From [Clostridium] citroniae WAL-17108 (lineage in GTDB: Bacteria > Bacillota > Clostridia > Lachnospirales > Lachnospiraceae): 64,000 bases of DNA. Below are positions 7,961-16,785 of the stretch, in pieces. The translations under genes were made by a program, and so were the position numbers. The notes under the pieces are model-generated. The model worked only from the letters and a program-made list of their open reading frames with translations, did no database searches and was not told where the DNA came from. The DNA lies in the NCBI RefSeq assembly GCF_000233455.1, contig NZ_JH376421.1, positions 451,681 through 515,680 of the forward strand, given 5' to 3'. Each line of letters opens with the position of its first letter. Position 1 is the stretch's first letter.

Positions 7961-9317
7961 CCATGGCCAGCTGGGAGCGCTGGCATTCCTCCGCGCATAG
8001 GGTAATCTGCCAGCACAGGGAACTCCCCTTCATGTGCTCTGCCGCATAGCTCAATCCATTGGTCCGCTCGTCCAGGAAACTGCGGTCTATCTGGTTGGGG
8101 TCGCCTAAAAGGATGATCTTAGTGCCTTTTCCTGCTCTTGTAATGATCCCCTTGACCTGGGCAGGTGTCATGTTCTGGGCCTCATCAATGATCAAGTAGG
8201 TCCTTACAATGGACCTTCCTCTTATAAAGTTCAGCGCCTCTGCCTGAACCAGTCCCCGGTCAAATATCTCATCGATCTTCCCTTTCAGCTCAGATTCATT
8301 CTCATAGCGTTTTTCCTCGCAGGAATCAATGAGCTGCTCCAGGTTGTCTATGATGGGGCGCATCAGGGGCGAGATCTTTTCCTGTTCATCCCCGGGAAGG
8401 AAACCGATGTCTGAGTCAAACTGAGCATTGGGACGGCTGATAAGGATCTTCCGGTATTCGCCGGAAGGGTCGTTCAGCAGCTTCTCAAGCCCTACCGCCA
8501 GGGAGTAAAAGGTCTTTGCAGTGCCCGCCATTCCCTTTACAATCACAAGAGGGGCCCGGTCGGCGGACTGCATCAGGGCTTCCTGGAGAAAATATTGGCC
8601 GGAATTCTTTGGTGCGATTCCGTAGGGTCTGGCTTTTTTGTAGTCCAGCCCCACGATCCGCTCTCCCTCCACCCGCCCCAGTACTGTTTTTTTAGCAGAC
8701 TGGTCTGCTTTCAGTATCACAAACTGGTTTTCCCAGAGTTTTGGAGTGGTATGCACGCCTTCCTGGCTGGAAGTGTAAACAATATTTACAGGAATTCCCT
8801 TTTTCTTAAAATCCTTAAAACAATCCTCAGGCGCATATACCTCAATTCGGCCCGTATACTGTTCCTCCTTGTCGGAAACCTGCTCAGTTAGAAAATCCTC
8901 TGCCTGGATCCCAATTATCTGGGCCTTGATCCGCAAAAGGATATCCTTGGTCACAAGGATCACCCTTCCGTCCTGTTGCTGGCCTGCCAGCCCCCTGCAT
9001 ACCTTGAGGATGCGGTTATCCATCTTATCATCAGGAAGATCGGGAGGCAGTACAATATCCACGAAATTTTTCTCCACCCGCAGGCTTCCCCCACGTTCCA
9101 GCATGACGCCCGACAGCAGGTCCCCTTTTTGGCGCAGCCCTTCCAAAAGCCGGATGGCCGTTCTGGCATTGGCACCTTTCTCGCCTTCTGATTTTTTCAG
9201 ATTGTCCAGTTCCTCCAGTACGGCCACGGGCAGGACGATCTGGTTGTCCTCAAAACAATGGACGGCGTAGGGCGCCTGTATCAGAATATTGGTATCCAGC
9301 ACATAGGTTTTTATCAT
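7938..9317 (-). CDS. PIN-domain/PhoH-family ATPase
   Basis: A 459-residue cytoplasmic protein combining an N-terminal PIN ribonuclease domain (residues 1-140, first acidic residue in YVLDTNILIQ) with a C-terminal PhoH ATPase. The ATPase shows Walker A GMAGTAKT and the Walker B region TYLIIDEAQNMTPAQVKGI, then LLGDPNQID. Proteins of this PIN-PhoH type are considered RNA-unwinding, RNA-cutting enzymes. The start has GGAGTCC upstream. The stop lies in a short tandem repeat (7907-7960). It is transcribed alone or with the small membrane protein that follows. Confidence 0.93.
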   Translation of the reverse strand: MIKTYVLDTNILIQAPYAVHCFEDNQIVLPVAVLEELDNLKKSEGEKGANARTAIRLLEGLRQKGDLLSGVMLERGGSLRVEKNFVDIVLPPDLPDDKMDNRILKVCRGLAGQQQDGRVILVTKDILLRIKAQIIGIQAEDFLTEQVSDKEEQYTGRIEVYAPEDCFKDFKKKGIPVNIVYTSSQEGVHTTPKLWENQFVILKADQSAKKTVLGRVEGERIVGLDYKKARPYGIAPKNSGQYFLQEALMQSADRAPLVIVKGMAGTAKTFYSLAVGLEKLLNDPSGEYRKILISRPNAQFDSDIGFLPGDEQEKISPLMRPIIDNLEQLIDSCEEKRYENESELKGKIDEIFDRGLVQAEALNFIRGRSIVRTYLIIDEAQNMTPAQVKGIITRAGKGTKIILLGDPNQIDRSFLDERTNGLSYAAEHMKGSSLCWQITLCAEECQRSQLAMDAVKRMQ

Positions 9318-9409
9318 TCACAGGACTCCTTTACAATTATTTTTAAGCGTTTCCCCCTGAAACACCTCACCCAGAAGCGCTTCTGCCAGGATTTTTGCTT
9401 ATGGGACCA

Positions 9410-9547
9410 TCATATCCTAAATATCGGATCTATGTTACCAGAGTACTGTAAAAGTAATGTAAAGGGAATATATAAATCCCTTCCGGACAAGGCGCGTAAT
9501 ACCACAAGCAGCGCCAGTCCCACAACAATGCCAGCAAAACTCAGCAT
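9410..9547 (-). pseudogene. Probable N-terminal remnant of a GntP-type permease (45 codons)
   Basis: A 45-codon frame starts MLSFAGIVVGLALLVVL with a GGAGA ribosome site upstream. Its first 17 residues closely resemble the N-terminus of the intact GntP permease at 25891 (MLSLFGIVVGLALFILL), after which similarity stops. The rest (LSGRDLYIPFTLLLQYSG) looks unrelated. I read it as the stub of a deleted transporter gene beside the CoA cluster, although a real small membrane protein is not excluded. Confidence 0.45.
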
Positions 9548-9562
9548 ACCCTGTCTCCGTTT

Positions 9563-10252
9563 CTAATCCCTGCCATTCTCATTAGGACGCCTTCCCTCCA
9601 TCGCGGCCATGCGCGCTGCACTGACACCCGGGACCCGCATGGAAAATGTGTCCTCCATCACCGAGTAGTCCCAGTATCCAGCCCTTCCAAGCAATCGCAG
9701 CTTTTTATAGTCCAGCTTTCCGTCCGGGAGAATGATCTCATCTGATACATGGATCTCCACCACTCTCCCGATAATCATATCCACGGTCCCCTTTCCCCCT
9801 GCAGTCCTCCCCGGAATCCGTATGGTCTGCATATACTCACATTCAAACTGGATGGGAGATTCCGCCACACGCTTTGCAGCCACACGCACGCTGTCAGCCT
9901 TGTGTAGGCCGGCCTTTTCAAACTCATCCTCCTGCGGCCCAAACCCTGAGGCTGTAATGTTCATCGCATCCTTCAATTCGCAGGGTACTGCATTGTATAC
10001 AAAGCAGCCCATGGACTCAATGTTATTTACCGTATCCTTTCGGCGCACTGCATCTTCATCCCCGCCCTGGTTTACGGCGATCATTACCATGGGAGGATCA
10101 TAGGACAGGTTCTGGAACTGGCTGAAGGGCGCAAGGTTATCCACACCCTCCCTGCTCACCGTGGAAATCCACCCAATCGGCCGGGGCGCCACACAGGCCT
10201 TAAACGGATTTAACGATAAAGGGCATGTTTCATTTACAGGTGAGTAATGCAT
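9563..10252 (-). CDS. Flavin reductase-like (flavoredoxin) protein
   Basis: A 229-residue FMN-binding split-barrel protein of the flavin reductase/flavoredoxin family. Family features are PRPIGWISTVSREGVDNLAPFSQFQNLSYDPPMV near the N-terminus, the GCFVYN strand, and the C-terminal YWDYSVMEDTFSMRVPG. The ATG at 10252 is chosen because AAGGAG lies about 7 bases upstream; the in-frame ATG six bases earlier almost touches the ribosome site. A longer upstream frame runs antisense to the CoA-transferase gene and is not used. It is divergent from that gene and shares a promoter region carrying the TGGTTAAAAYAACCA-type site, so it likely supplies reduced flavin or electrons to the CoA cluster. Confidence 0.88.
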   Translation of the reverse strand: MHYSPVNETCPLSLNPFKACVAPRPIGWISTVSREGVDNLAPFSQFQNLSYDPPMVMIAVNQGGDEDAVRRKDTVNNIESMGCFVYNAVPCELKDAMNITASGFGPQEDEFEKAGLHKADSVRVAAKRVAESPIQFECEYMQTIRIPGRTAGGKGTVDMIIGRVVEIHVSDEIILPDGKLDYKKLRLLGRAGYWDYSVMEDTFSMRVPGVSAARMAAMEGRRPNENGRD

Positions 10253-10303
10253 ATTCATTCTCCTTTTCTCTTTAACATCTTTATTTGGTGCAATTCTGTA
10301 TCT

Positions 10304-10322
10304 TGTAGTTAAAACAACCACA
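10304..10322. promoter_or_regulatory. Palindromic operator candidate, site A
   Basis: TGTAGTTA-AAA-CAACCACA, an imperfect 8-3-8 palindrome between the divergent flavoredoxin and CoA-transferase genes. It shares the core GTTAAAAYAACCA with sites at 14016 and 27315. Confidence 0.55.
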
Positions 10323-10427
10323 ATCTTCAGCAAAACCGGTAAAATCTTTTGTATTCCATGGCAATTGTTTTTCCTCCTGTATTTGTATAAGATTAACCTA
10401 TCTGAACGTACATAAAGGAGGAGTTGT

Positions 10428-11663
10428 ATGGAGCAATATAAACCATTAAAAGGTGTGAAGGTTGTGGAGTTATCCCTGATGGTGGCATCTGCATCCTGCG
10501 GGCGTATGATGGCAGACTGGGGAGCGGATGTCATCAAGGTGGAAAATACCAAAGGAGGGGACACGTTCCGGAAATGGCCTCTGGGGATCGGAGCTCCGGC
10601 TGATGATGATTTTGATCCCCTGTTTGACAACCTGAATGCCAACAAGCGGGCCATCAGCCTGGATACCGGAACCAAATCCGGCCGCGAAGTCATGTTCCGG
10701 CTTTTGGAACAAGCGGACGTATTTCTGACAAACCTGCGCACAAGTACCCTGCAGAAATCCGGTCTGGATTACGACAGTCTGAAGGACCGTTTTCCAAAAC
10801 TGGTAATGAGCCAGCTGGACGGATATGGGGAAAAGGGCGATGAAGCTTCCCGCCCCGGATACGACAACACGGCATTCTGGGCAAGGGGCGGATTCCTGTT
10901 CAGCCAGAGTATCTATGGGGACAATGAACAGGCATATCCCGTGTACATGCCTATGGGGTTTGGGGATGTGACCTGCGCAATGGGAATGATGGCCGCCACC
11001 GTGTCTGCGGTACTGGCCGCCCGCCAGACCGGAAAAGGGGACCGCGTATCCTTAAGCCTGTACGGAACCGCGGTATGGCTTGCCAATATTCTGGTTTCCG
11101 GTTCCCAGTACGGCTTCCGCCTTCCCAAACGCCGTGAAGACTCCAGTCCATTTGGAGCGCCTTTCAAGTGCAGCGATGGGCGGTGGTTCATGCCCCAGAT
11201 CGTCAACTTCAGCCGGGACGCGCCGGTCTTCTACAAACTGCTGGGGGCCGATGACATGGCGGATGATCCGCTGTACGCGTCACGTGCCAGCTTTAATCGT
11301 GTGGAGGTCTGCGGCCCTGTGATCAGACGGTTTGAGGGGATTTTTGCGGCCAAGACTGCCGAGGAATGGAAGCGCCTGTTTGGCGAGGCCGGTCTCTGCT
11401 GCGAGATCCTGTACCGCTATGATGACATACTGACCGATCCCCAGGCGCTGGCCAATGATTTTATCTATCAGATGAAATATCCCAACGGGCAGGAGGCCGC
11501 CCTGGTACGCAGCTGCCTGAACAGCAAACGCATGGGACTTCCCCCATTTAAGCGCGGCCCCATGCTGGGTGAACACACGGTGGGCATATTAGGGGAGCTG
11601 GGTTATACGAATGATGAGATCCAGGCTCTCCTGGCGGAACATTCGGTCAAACAGCATGACTGA
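10428..11663 (+). CDS. CaiB/BaiF (class III) CoA-transferase
   Basis: A 411-residue family III CoA-transferase, which moves CoA between an acyl-CoA donor and a free carboxylate in the cytoplasm. The N-terminal block PLKGVKVVELSLMVASASCGRMMADWGADVIKVE and the region around the catalytic aspartate, Asp180 in PMGFGDVTCAMG, are clear. AAAGGAGG precedes the ATG. It is the first of four paralogues in the window, each with the same SCGR- or AGPTAG-type N-terminal motif. It is divergent from the flavoredoxin gene and followed by a terminator at 11692. The acid it activates cannot be deduced. Confidence 0.93.
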   Translation: MEQYKPLKGVKVVELSLMVASASCGRMMADWGADVIKVENTKGGDTFRKWPLGIGAPADDDFDPLFDNLNANKRAISLDTGTKSGREVMFRLLEQADVFLTNLRTSTLQKSGLDYDSLKDRFPKLVMSQLDGYGEKGDEASRPGYDNTAFWARGGFLFSQSIYGDNEQAYPVYMPMGFGDVTCAMGMMAATVSAVLAARQTGKGDRVSLSLYGTAVWLANILVSGSQYGFRLPKRREDSSPFGAPFKCSDGRWFMPQIVNFSRDAPVFYKLLGADDMADDPLYASRASFNRVEVCGPVIRRFEGIFAAKTAEEWKRLFGEAGLCCEILYRYDDILTDPQALANDFIYQMKYPNGQEAALVRSCLNSKRMGLPPFKRGPMLGEHTVGILGELGYTNDEIQALLAEHSVKQHD

Positions 11664-11691
11664 ATAAATCTTGATGAGCCGTCTGTTTCCA

Positions 11692-11740
11692 GGAAAGGCC
11701 GGACTGCAGTCTTCACTGCGTATCCAGCCTTTCCGTTTTA
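11692..11740 (+). terminator. Intrinsic terminator after the first CoA-transferase
   Basis: GGAAAGGC (11692-11699) pairs with GCCTTTCC (11727-11734), with an inner GGA/TCC extension, and is followed by GTTTTAT. It separates the convergent CoA-transferase and MaoC genes. Confidence 0.7.
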
Positions 11741-11753
11741 TATTATCCATCTG

Positions 11754-12614
11754 TCAGACCCAGGTCATCTGCCCGAAATCCAGGATCGCCTTCCCATCCG
11801 TATCCTTTACCATACGGAATACCGCCTTCCCGGATCCGGTCTCCCAGATGTGGAGGGAAAAACATTCTCCCGGCATGGCAACGCTCCTGAACTGGTTCTC
11901 AATGGAAACCATGCGCTCCGGCTCCCCGGGAAATAAAGCTCCCACCATCATACGGCAGGCATATCCCAGGCTGCAGAGCCCATGGATGATCGGCCTCTCA
12001 AACCCACATTTTGCGGCAAATTCCGGGTCCGCGTGAAGAGGGTATGTGTCCCCGGTCAGGCGGTACAGCAGCGGTGCATTGAGTGGATATCCATTCCTGC
12101 ACACATGATCCGGTTTCCGATCCGGAATCTCCACCGTGCTGCAGGCTGCCTTCGGCCCGCCAAATCCTCCGGCCCAGCGGTTTAAATAGCCCATGGTGTT
12201 GGTAAATACAGGCTCACCATTCTCATCCCTTCCGATCACATCCACCTGGATCTTGGCGCCCTTGCCTTCCCCCCGGTCATAGACAGCGCTGATCACCTTC
12301 TCGATCATAAGTGCCCCCTTAACAGCTATGGGCTTGTGCAGTACCAGCTTGTGGTCCATGTGCAGGGTTCCGTCCGTGCGCAGTCCCGGGATCATCCTGG
12401 TTGGCATCTGTGGCTGGGGATCATAGGGATCCATCCCAAATGTCCCGGCACAGGGGATTACACCAAATGTGGGGATTGCTTTCAGCCCCTTCTCATAGAC
12501 ATAGTCCAGTTCATCCTGCCCGGCTCCCACACTCAGATTATATAAGATCAGGTCCCTCCAGGAGTATGTAAACTTCTGTTTCAGGGATAATCCTACGGCA
12601 GATTCATTCAGCAT
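11754..12614 (-). CDS. MaoC-type double hot-dog (R)-enoyl-CoA hydratase
   Basis: A 286-residue protein with two hot-dog folds, like eukaryotic and bacterial hydratase 2. The C-terminal domain has the hydratase-2 motif YPLHADPEFAAKCGFERPII, then HGLC, where the Asp and His are the usual catalytic pair. It should hydrate a trans-2-enoyl-CoA to the (R)-3-hydroxyacyl-CoA. The start at 12614 has GGGGAGG upstream; an in-frame upstream start would overrun the region next to the acyl-CoA dehydrogenase stop. The gene follows that dehydrogenase by 54 bases on the same strand, so the two form an operon: the dehydrogenase makes the double bond and MaoC adds water. Confidence 0.87.
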   Translation of the reverse strand: MLNESAVGLSLKQKFTYSWRDLILYNLSVGAGQDELDYVYEKGLKAIPTFGVIPCAGTFGMDPYDPQPQMPTRMIPGLRTDGTLHMDHKLVLHKPIAVKGALMIEKVISAVYDRGEGKGAKIQVDVIGRDENGEPVFTNTMGYLNRWAGGFGGPKAACSTVEIPDRKPDHVCRNGYPLNAPLLYRLTGDTYPLHADPEFAAKCGFERPIIHGLCSLGYACRMMVGALFPGEPERMVSIENQFRSVAMPGECFSLHIWETGSGKAVFRMVKDTDGKAILDFGQMTWV

Positions 12615-12668
12615 TCTCTTTCCTCCCCTTAAGCGTATTTTTTCATGCAACGCAGTACCAGGCAAGTT

Positions 12669-13895
12669 TTATTTTATTCTGTTAGCGCGGATCACATTGC
12701 CGCTGATCACTACCCTTTGTATCTCGTTTGTCCCCTCAAATATCTGGAAGATCTTGGCGTCACGCATCAGCTTTTCCACCGGGTAATCCCTCATATAGCC
12801 GTAACCGCCAAGGATCTGGACCGCCTCTGTCACCACATGGTTCAGGGCATCTGAGCAGTAGCACTTGGCAATGGGGCCCAGCGTGGCTGCAGACGGGTCC
12901 CCTGCGTCCAAAAGGGCCGCAACCTTCATGCCGATGGCCCGGCTGGTCTCAATTGCAATCTCCATATCCGCAATCTTGAATCCGATCGCCTGGTTCTTAT
13001 AGATCGGTTTGCCCATGCTCACCCGTTCCTGGACATATTTAACGCAGACGTCCTTGGCCGCCTTCATAATACCCACGCAGCCGCTGCCCACACCGGCGCG
13101 GCCCTGCTCCAGGGTCTTCATAGCTATCTTAAATCCCTCCCCCTCCTTGCCGATCAGAGCCGATGCCGGGATATGTACATCCTCAAATATCACATCACAG
13201 GTGGCGGACTGGCGGATTCCCATCTTATCCTCATGTTTGCCAATGCTTACGCCGGGAAGATGGGCGTCAACCAGGAACATGGTCAGTCCCTTGTATCCCA
13301 GGGAACGGTCCACGGAGGCGACCACACACATGAAATCCGCGTAACAGGCATTGGTGATAAAGCACTTGCGGCCGTTTAAAATATATTCCTTTACACTGCC
13401 GTCCCCGTCCAGGACTTTTTGCGCCAAGGTTTTGCAAGCCCCCGCATCAGATCCCGCATCAGGCTCTGTCAGGGCAAATGCGGCAAAACCACTGCGCTTT
13501 TGGGGCCAGCGCGGATCTCTGCCCGGCCTGTCACTTGTAAGTATGTCCACACACCACTTCTTCTGCTCCTCGGTTCCGGCCAGAAGAACGGGTTTGATGC
13601 CCAGATTATTTGTTCCGCAGGTCAGTCCGAATCCTGCATCCCCATACATTAATTCCTCACGTATCCATGCAGCGGTCACATTGCTCAGCCCCTGTCCGCC
13701 ATACTCCGCAGGCAGGTCCGCACAGATCAGTCCCATCTCAAACGCTTTGTTGTATGCATCCCAGTCCAGCTCTCCGCTGATATCGTGCTCAGCGGCCTTT
13801 GGGCGGACCTCCTTCATCACAAAATCATGGACCATATCCACGATCTCCTTGTCTTCACCAGTTAATACCAATCCCGCTGCTGCTACATCTACCAT
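12669..13895 (-). CDS. Acyl-CoA dehydrogenase
   Basis: A 408-residue FAD enzyme that oxidises acyl-CoA to 2-enoyl-CoA, or runs in reverse. Family landmarks are FALTEPDAGSDAG, the AlaCysTyr loop ITNACYADFMCVVAS, YGYMRDYPVEKLMRDAKIFQI and the catalytic base Glu387 in FEGTNEIQR. Electrons would pass to the EtfAB encoded at 15767-17592. An AAAGGATG ribosome site precedes the ATG. It is divergent from the PucR-type regulator, with palindromic site B in the shared region. CaiA-like crotonobetaine reductases belong to the same family, but the substrate is unknown. Confidence 0.94.
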   Translation of the reverse strand: MVDVAAAGLVLTGEDKEIVDMVHDFVMKEVRPKAAEHDISGELDWDAYNKAFEMGLICADLPAEYGGQGLSNVTAAWIREELMYGDAGFGLTCGTNNLGIKPVLLAGTEEQKKWCVDILTSDRPGRDPRWPQKRSGFAAFALTEPDAGSDAGACKTLAQKVLDGDGSVKEYILNGRKCFITNACYADFMCVVASVDRSLGYKGLTMFLVDAHLPGVSIGKHEDKMGIRQSATCDVIFEDVHIPASALIGKEGEGFKIAMKTLEQGRAGVGSGCVGIMKAAKDVCVKYVQERVSMGKPIYKNQAIGFKIADMEIAIETSRAIGMKVAALLDAGDPSAATLGPIAKCYCSDALNHVVTEAVQILGGYGYMRDYPVEKLMRDAKIFQIFEGTNEIQRVVISGNVIRANRIK

Positions 13896-14015
13896 ACTGT
13901 TACCATCCTTTCCTAAAGTGAAATAAAGCCTGCCGCTTTGTCCTTATCATAACAGAACAACTGCATGTGACCTACGGTGCGGGCTACAAAAAAGCCATTT
14001 TCTTCCTACGCCCTT

Positions 14016-14034
14016 TGTGGTTAAAATAACCATA
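14016..14034. promoter_or_regulatory. Palindromic operator candidate, site B
   Basis: TGTGGTTA-AAA-TAACCATA, the best-formed copy of the shared motif. It lies 121 bases before the acyl-CoA dehydrogenase start and 110 bases before the PucR-type regulator start, so it could serve both genes and give autoregulation. Confidence 0.6.
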
Positions 14035-14143
14035 CACTGAAGGTGCCTGTCTTAAATACAAATTTATATGGAATTTTCTATCTTTTTCTGATATTATTAA
14101 TCACAAACGTCCTGTTTTTTTCAGCAGCCGAAGGGGGGGCATT

Positions 14144-15763
14144 ATGCAAATAGCACAAAGCATTATTCTTGATCTGTTAAAACCATTTGAACCAGAATCA
14201 TTGATCCCGGAGAGCGCTTCTTTTTCCTTCCGGCAGATCCACCTGCTGGATGATATCCCGATCTCACCGGACGAATCCGTTCTCTATGTGGGCACATGGA
14301 AGCAGGTGCAGACACTGGACCCCTCTTTTTGGGAGATGACCTGTATTGTCTGCATGGGTTCCAGGGATGAAATCCTCCCCCTGGCGGAGCGGCACGATTC
14401 CAACCTGATCATCATACCAGATTTCTATTCCCTGGCCTCTGTGGCAAACCGGCTGTATACGGGCTTTGACGAGATCCGGAAATGGAGCAGCGATCTGGAA
14501 ATGGCGATCCTTGCCAAAAAGGACTATCAGACCATCATCTCCATTGGCACCCGGTTCTTTGGTAAGAATCCGATCATAATGGTAAATTCATCCTATAACC
14601 TTATCGCAGGAAGCATGCCTTCCTCGCCTTCCCATGAGCGTATTAATGCGATCCTGAAGAACGGTTATTACTCCAAGGACATGACGGACGGTCTGGCACG
14701 CATGGGCTATCAGGCCAATGGGATCAAATATACCACCCCGACCGTCCTCTATCCGCCCAACTATATGGACTGTCCTCTCATGGTGCTTTCCACCCATGCG
14801 GACAACGGCATATTCCTCGGCTTTATCACCATTTATTTTATTGAGGATGAGCCCACTGAGGCTCAGTTCCAGCTGTTTTCCTACTTTGCACGCAAGGTGC
14901 GCAAATATTATCTGGAAAACAGCGGCGAAAACGCATCCACCCCCACCCCGTTGGAGGTTTTTATGGCAGATCTCATTGACCATACCCGCGAAGATGAAAC
15001 CTTCCTGAAAGACCGCGCCCGCTCCTTGCGCCTTCCCCTGGACGCTTCCTACCGGCTCTGTGTCATACAGTGGGATAAATTCGTGCTTCCCCAGGCCGAC
15101 TACATCATGAACAGGCTGAGATCCTGTCTGAAGTTTCCCTTTTTCCGGGTCCTTCTGTATCATCAGTCCGTTCTCCTCCTTCTGAAGGGGGATATTTCCA
15201 GCCTGAGACTGATTGAGGAGATCAATGAATCCTTTGATGAATTCGGGGAGCTTTTAAAAATATGCCAGGGACATGCAGGATTCTCCACTGCCAATTTTCC
15301 TCTCCTCAAGATGAATATCGCCTACCGCCAGGCTGTTACAGCCGCAAGATACGGCATGATGCTAAACCCCGAGACAGGTATTTACTTCTATTCCCACTAT
15401 TATATCTATGAGATGCTGGATGATTATAAAAAACGGTACGCTCTGGAGGATATGTCCGTACAGAAGCTGGCCCTTCTCAGTGATCCGGCGGAAGATCGGT
15501 ATGATAACCTGGCACTCCTGCGCAACTATCTGCTGACCGAGAGGAGCATATCCAGCACTGCCAAGATCATGCATATGCACCGCAACAGCGTGATTTACCG
15601 GCTGAACAAGATCCAGGAGATCCTGGGCCTGGATCTGAACGACCCGGATGTGCGCCTAAGACTTCTGATCTCCTTTAAGATCCTGGAACTGCAGTCAGGG
15701 CACATCCAGCCGGCTCCCGCGATCGAGGCACCGTCAAACGGAGCCATCAGCTTTTATGAATAA
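14144..15763 (+). CDS. PucR/CdaR-family transcriptional regulator
   Basis: A 539-residue regulator with an N-terminal sensing region, a central GGDEF-like PucR domain (about 290-430) and the C-terminal PucR helix-turn-helix (LRNYLLTERSISSTAKIMHM, then HRNSVIYRLNKIQEILG). Proteins of this group control purine, sugar-acid and other carboxylate catabolic genes as activators. It lies in the middle of the CoA cluster and is the only regulator there, so it is the best candidate for binding the TGGTTAAAAYAACCA sites; that link is inference. It ends only three bases from the convergent etfA stop, with no terminator between. Confidence 0.9.
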   Translation: MQIAQSIILDLLKPFEPESLIPESASFSFRQIHLLDDIPISPDESVLYVGTWKQVQTLDPSFWEMTCIVCMGSRDEILPLAERHDSNLIIIPDFYSLASVANRLYTGFDEIRKWSSDLEMAILAKKDYQTIISIGTRFFGKNPIIMVNSSYNLIAGSMPSSPSHERINAILKNGYYSKDMTDGLARMGYQANGIKYTTPTVLYPPNYMDCPLMVLSTHADNGIFLGFITIYFIEDEPTEAQFQLFSYFARKVRKYYLENSGENASTPTPLEVFMADLIDHTREDETFLKDRARSLRLPLDASYRLCVIQWDKFVLPQADYIMNRLRSCLKFPFFRVLLYHQSVLLLLKGDISSLRLIEEINESFDEFGELLKICQGHAGFSTANFPLLKMNIAYRQAVTAARYGMMLNPETGIYFYSHYYIYEMLDDYKKRYALEDMSVQKLALLSDPAEDRYDNLALLRNYLLTERSISSTAKIMHMHRNSVIYRLNKIQEILGLDLNDPDVRLRLLISFKILELQSGHIQPAPAIEAPSNGAISFYE

Positions 15764-15766
15764 GGA

Positions 15767-16771
15767 TCACGCCTTTAATTTTCTGATTTCTTCTGTGAGG
15801 ACCGGAAGCACCTCAAACAGGTTGCCTACAATGCCATAGTCAGCCGCTTTAAAAATGGGGGCTTCCGGATCTTTATTAACAGCCACTATACAATCGGATC
15901 CCGACATGCCCGCCAGGTGCTGAATGGCGCCGGAGATACCGCATGCAATGTACAGCTTGGGTCCCACGGTCTTTCCGGTCTGTCCCACCTGACGGGCATG
16001 GCCGATCCACCCTGCATCTACCGCAGCGCGGGATGCGCCTACGGCAGCTCCCAGAACACCTGCCAGTTCCTCCAGCAGCTTAAAATTCTCCGGTCCGCCC
16101 ATGCCGCGCCCGCCGGATATTATGATTTCGGCATCCTCCAGATTGACAATGCCTGATGCAGCTTCCCGCACGGAATCCACCAGTCTTGTACGGATTTTTT
16201 CTGCCGGCACGGAAATGTTCTCCCTGATGACCTGCACTTCTTTTTGATCCACCGGCAGCTTCTTAAATACGCCGGGGCGTACTGTACCGATCTGCGGACG
16301 CGTATTGGGACACATGATAACTGCCATGAGATTGCCTCCAAAGGCAGGTCTTGTCCAGGCCACATTGCCGCTCTCCGCATCATAGTCCAGGCTGGTACAA
16401 TCCGCGGTCAGCCCGGTGCGCAGCCTGCAGGACAGGCGCGGTCCAAAATCCCTGCCATTGTTGGTGGCGCCGATCAGGACGGCGGACGGCCCATAGGTTT
16501 GGACCAGCTCGGCCATGGCGTATGTATATGCGTCAAAACTGTATTTCCCATACTCAGGCCCTTCCACGCTGATGATCCTGTCCGCTCCGTATTGGCGGAC
16601 CTGGGCAACCGCTTCCTCATTATCCCGGCCCAATATCACTGCCACCAGTTCCTCACCGGACTTATCCGCCAGCATGCGGCCGGGGTTTAAAAGCTCCAGT
16701 CCCACGCTTTTTACCTTTCCTTCATCTGTCTCGATAAACACCCATATATCCCTGTTTTTAAACTCACTCAT
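15767..16771 (-). CDS. etfA: Electron transfer flavoprotein alpha subunit
   Basis: A 334-residue FAD-carrying subunit of Etf. The C-terminal FAD domain signature is clear: GRGMGGPENFKLLEELAGVL, SRAAVDAGWIGHARQVGQTG, then KLYIACGISGAIQHLAG. Together with EtfB it moves electrons from acyl-CoA dehydrogenases. ATG 16771 is chosen, with an AGAGGTG about 9 bases upstream. A TTG start six codons earlier is possible but lacks a good ribosome site. The start lies 15 bases inside the end of etfB (stop at 16786), showing coupling. Confidence 0.95.
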   Translation of the reverse strand: MSEFKNRDIWVFIETDEGKVKSVGLELLNPGRMLADKSGEELVAVILGRDNEEAVAQVRQYGADRIISVEGPEYGKYSFDAYTYAMAELVQTYGPSAVLIGATNNGRDFGPRLSCRLRTGLTADCTSLDYDAESGNVAWTRPAFGGNLMAVIMCPNTRPQIGTVRPGVFKKLPVDQKEVQVIRENISVPAEKIRTRLVDSVREAASGIVNLEDAEIIISGGRGMGGPENFKLLEELAGVLGAAVGASRAAVDAGWIGHARQVGQTGKTVGPKLYIACGISGAIQHLAGMSGSDCIVAVNKDPEAPIFKAADYGIVGNLFEVLPVLTEEIRKLKA

Positions 16772-16785
16772 AATCCCTACACCTC

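Noticed and set aside
10253..10741. N-terminal extension of about 160 residues in frame with the flavoredoxin gene
   Set aside because: It runs antisense to the start of the CoA-transferase gene, has no conserved domain, and a good ribosome site lies before the internal ATG at 10252.
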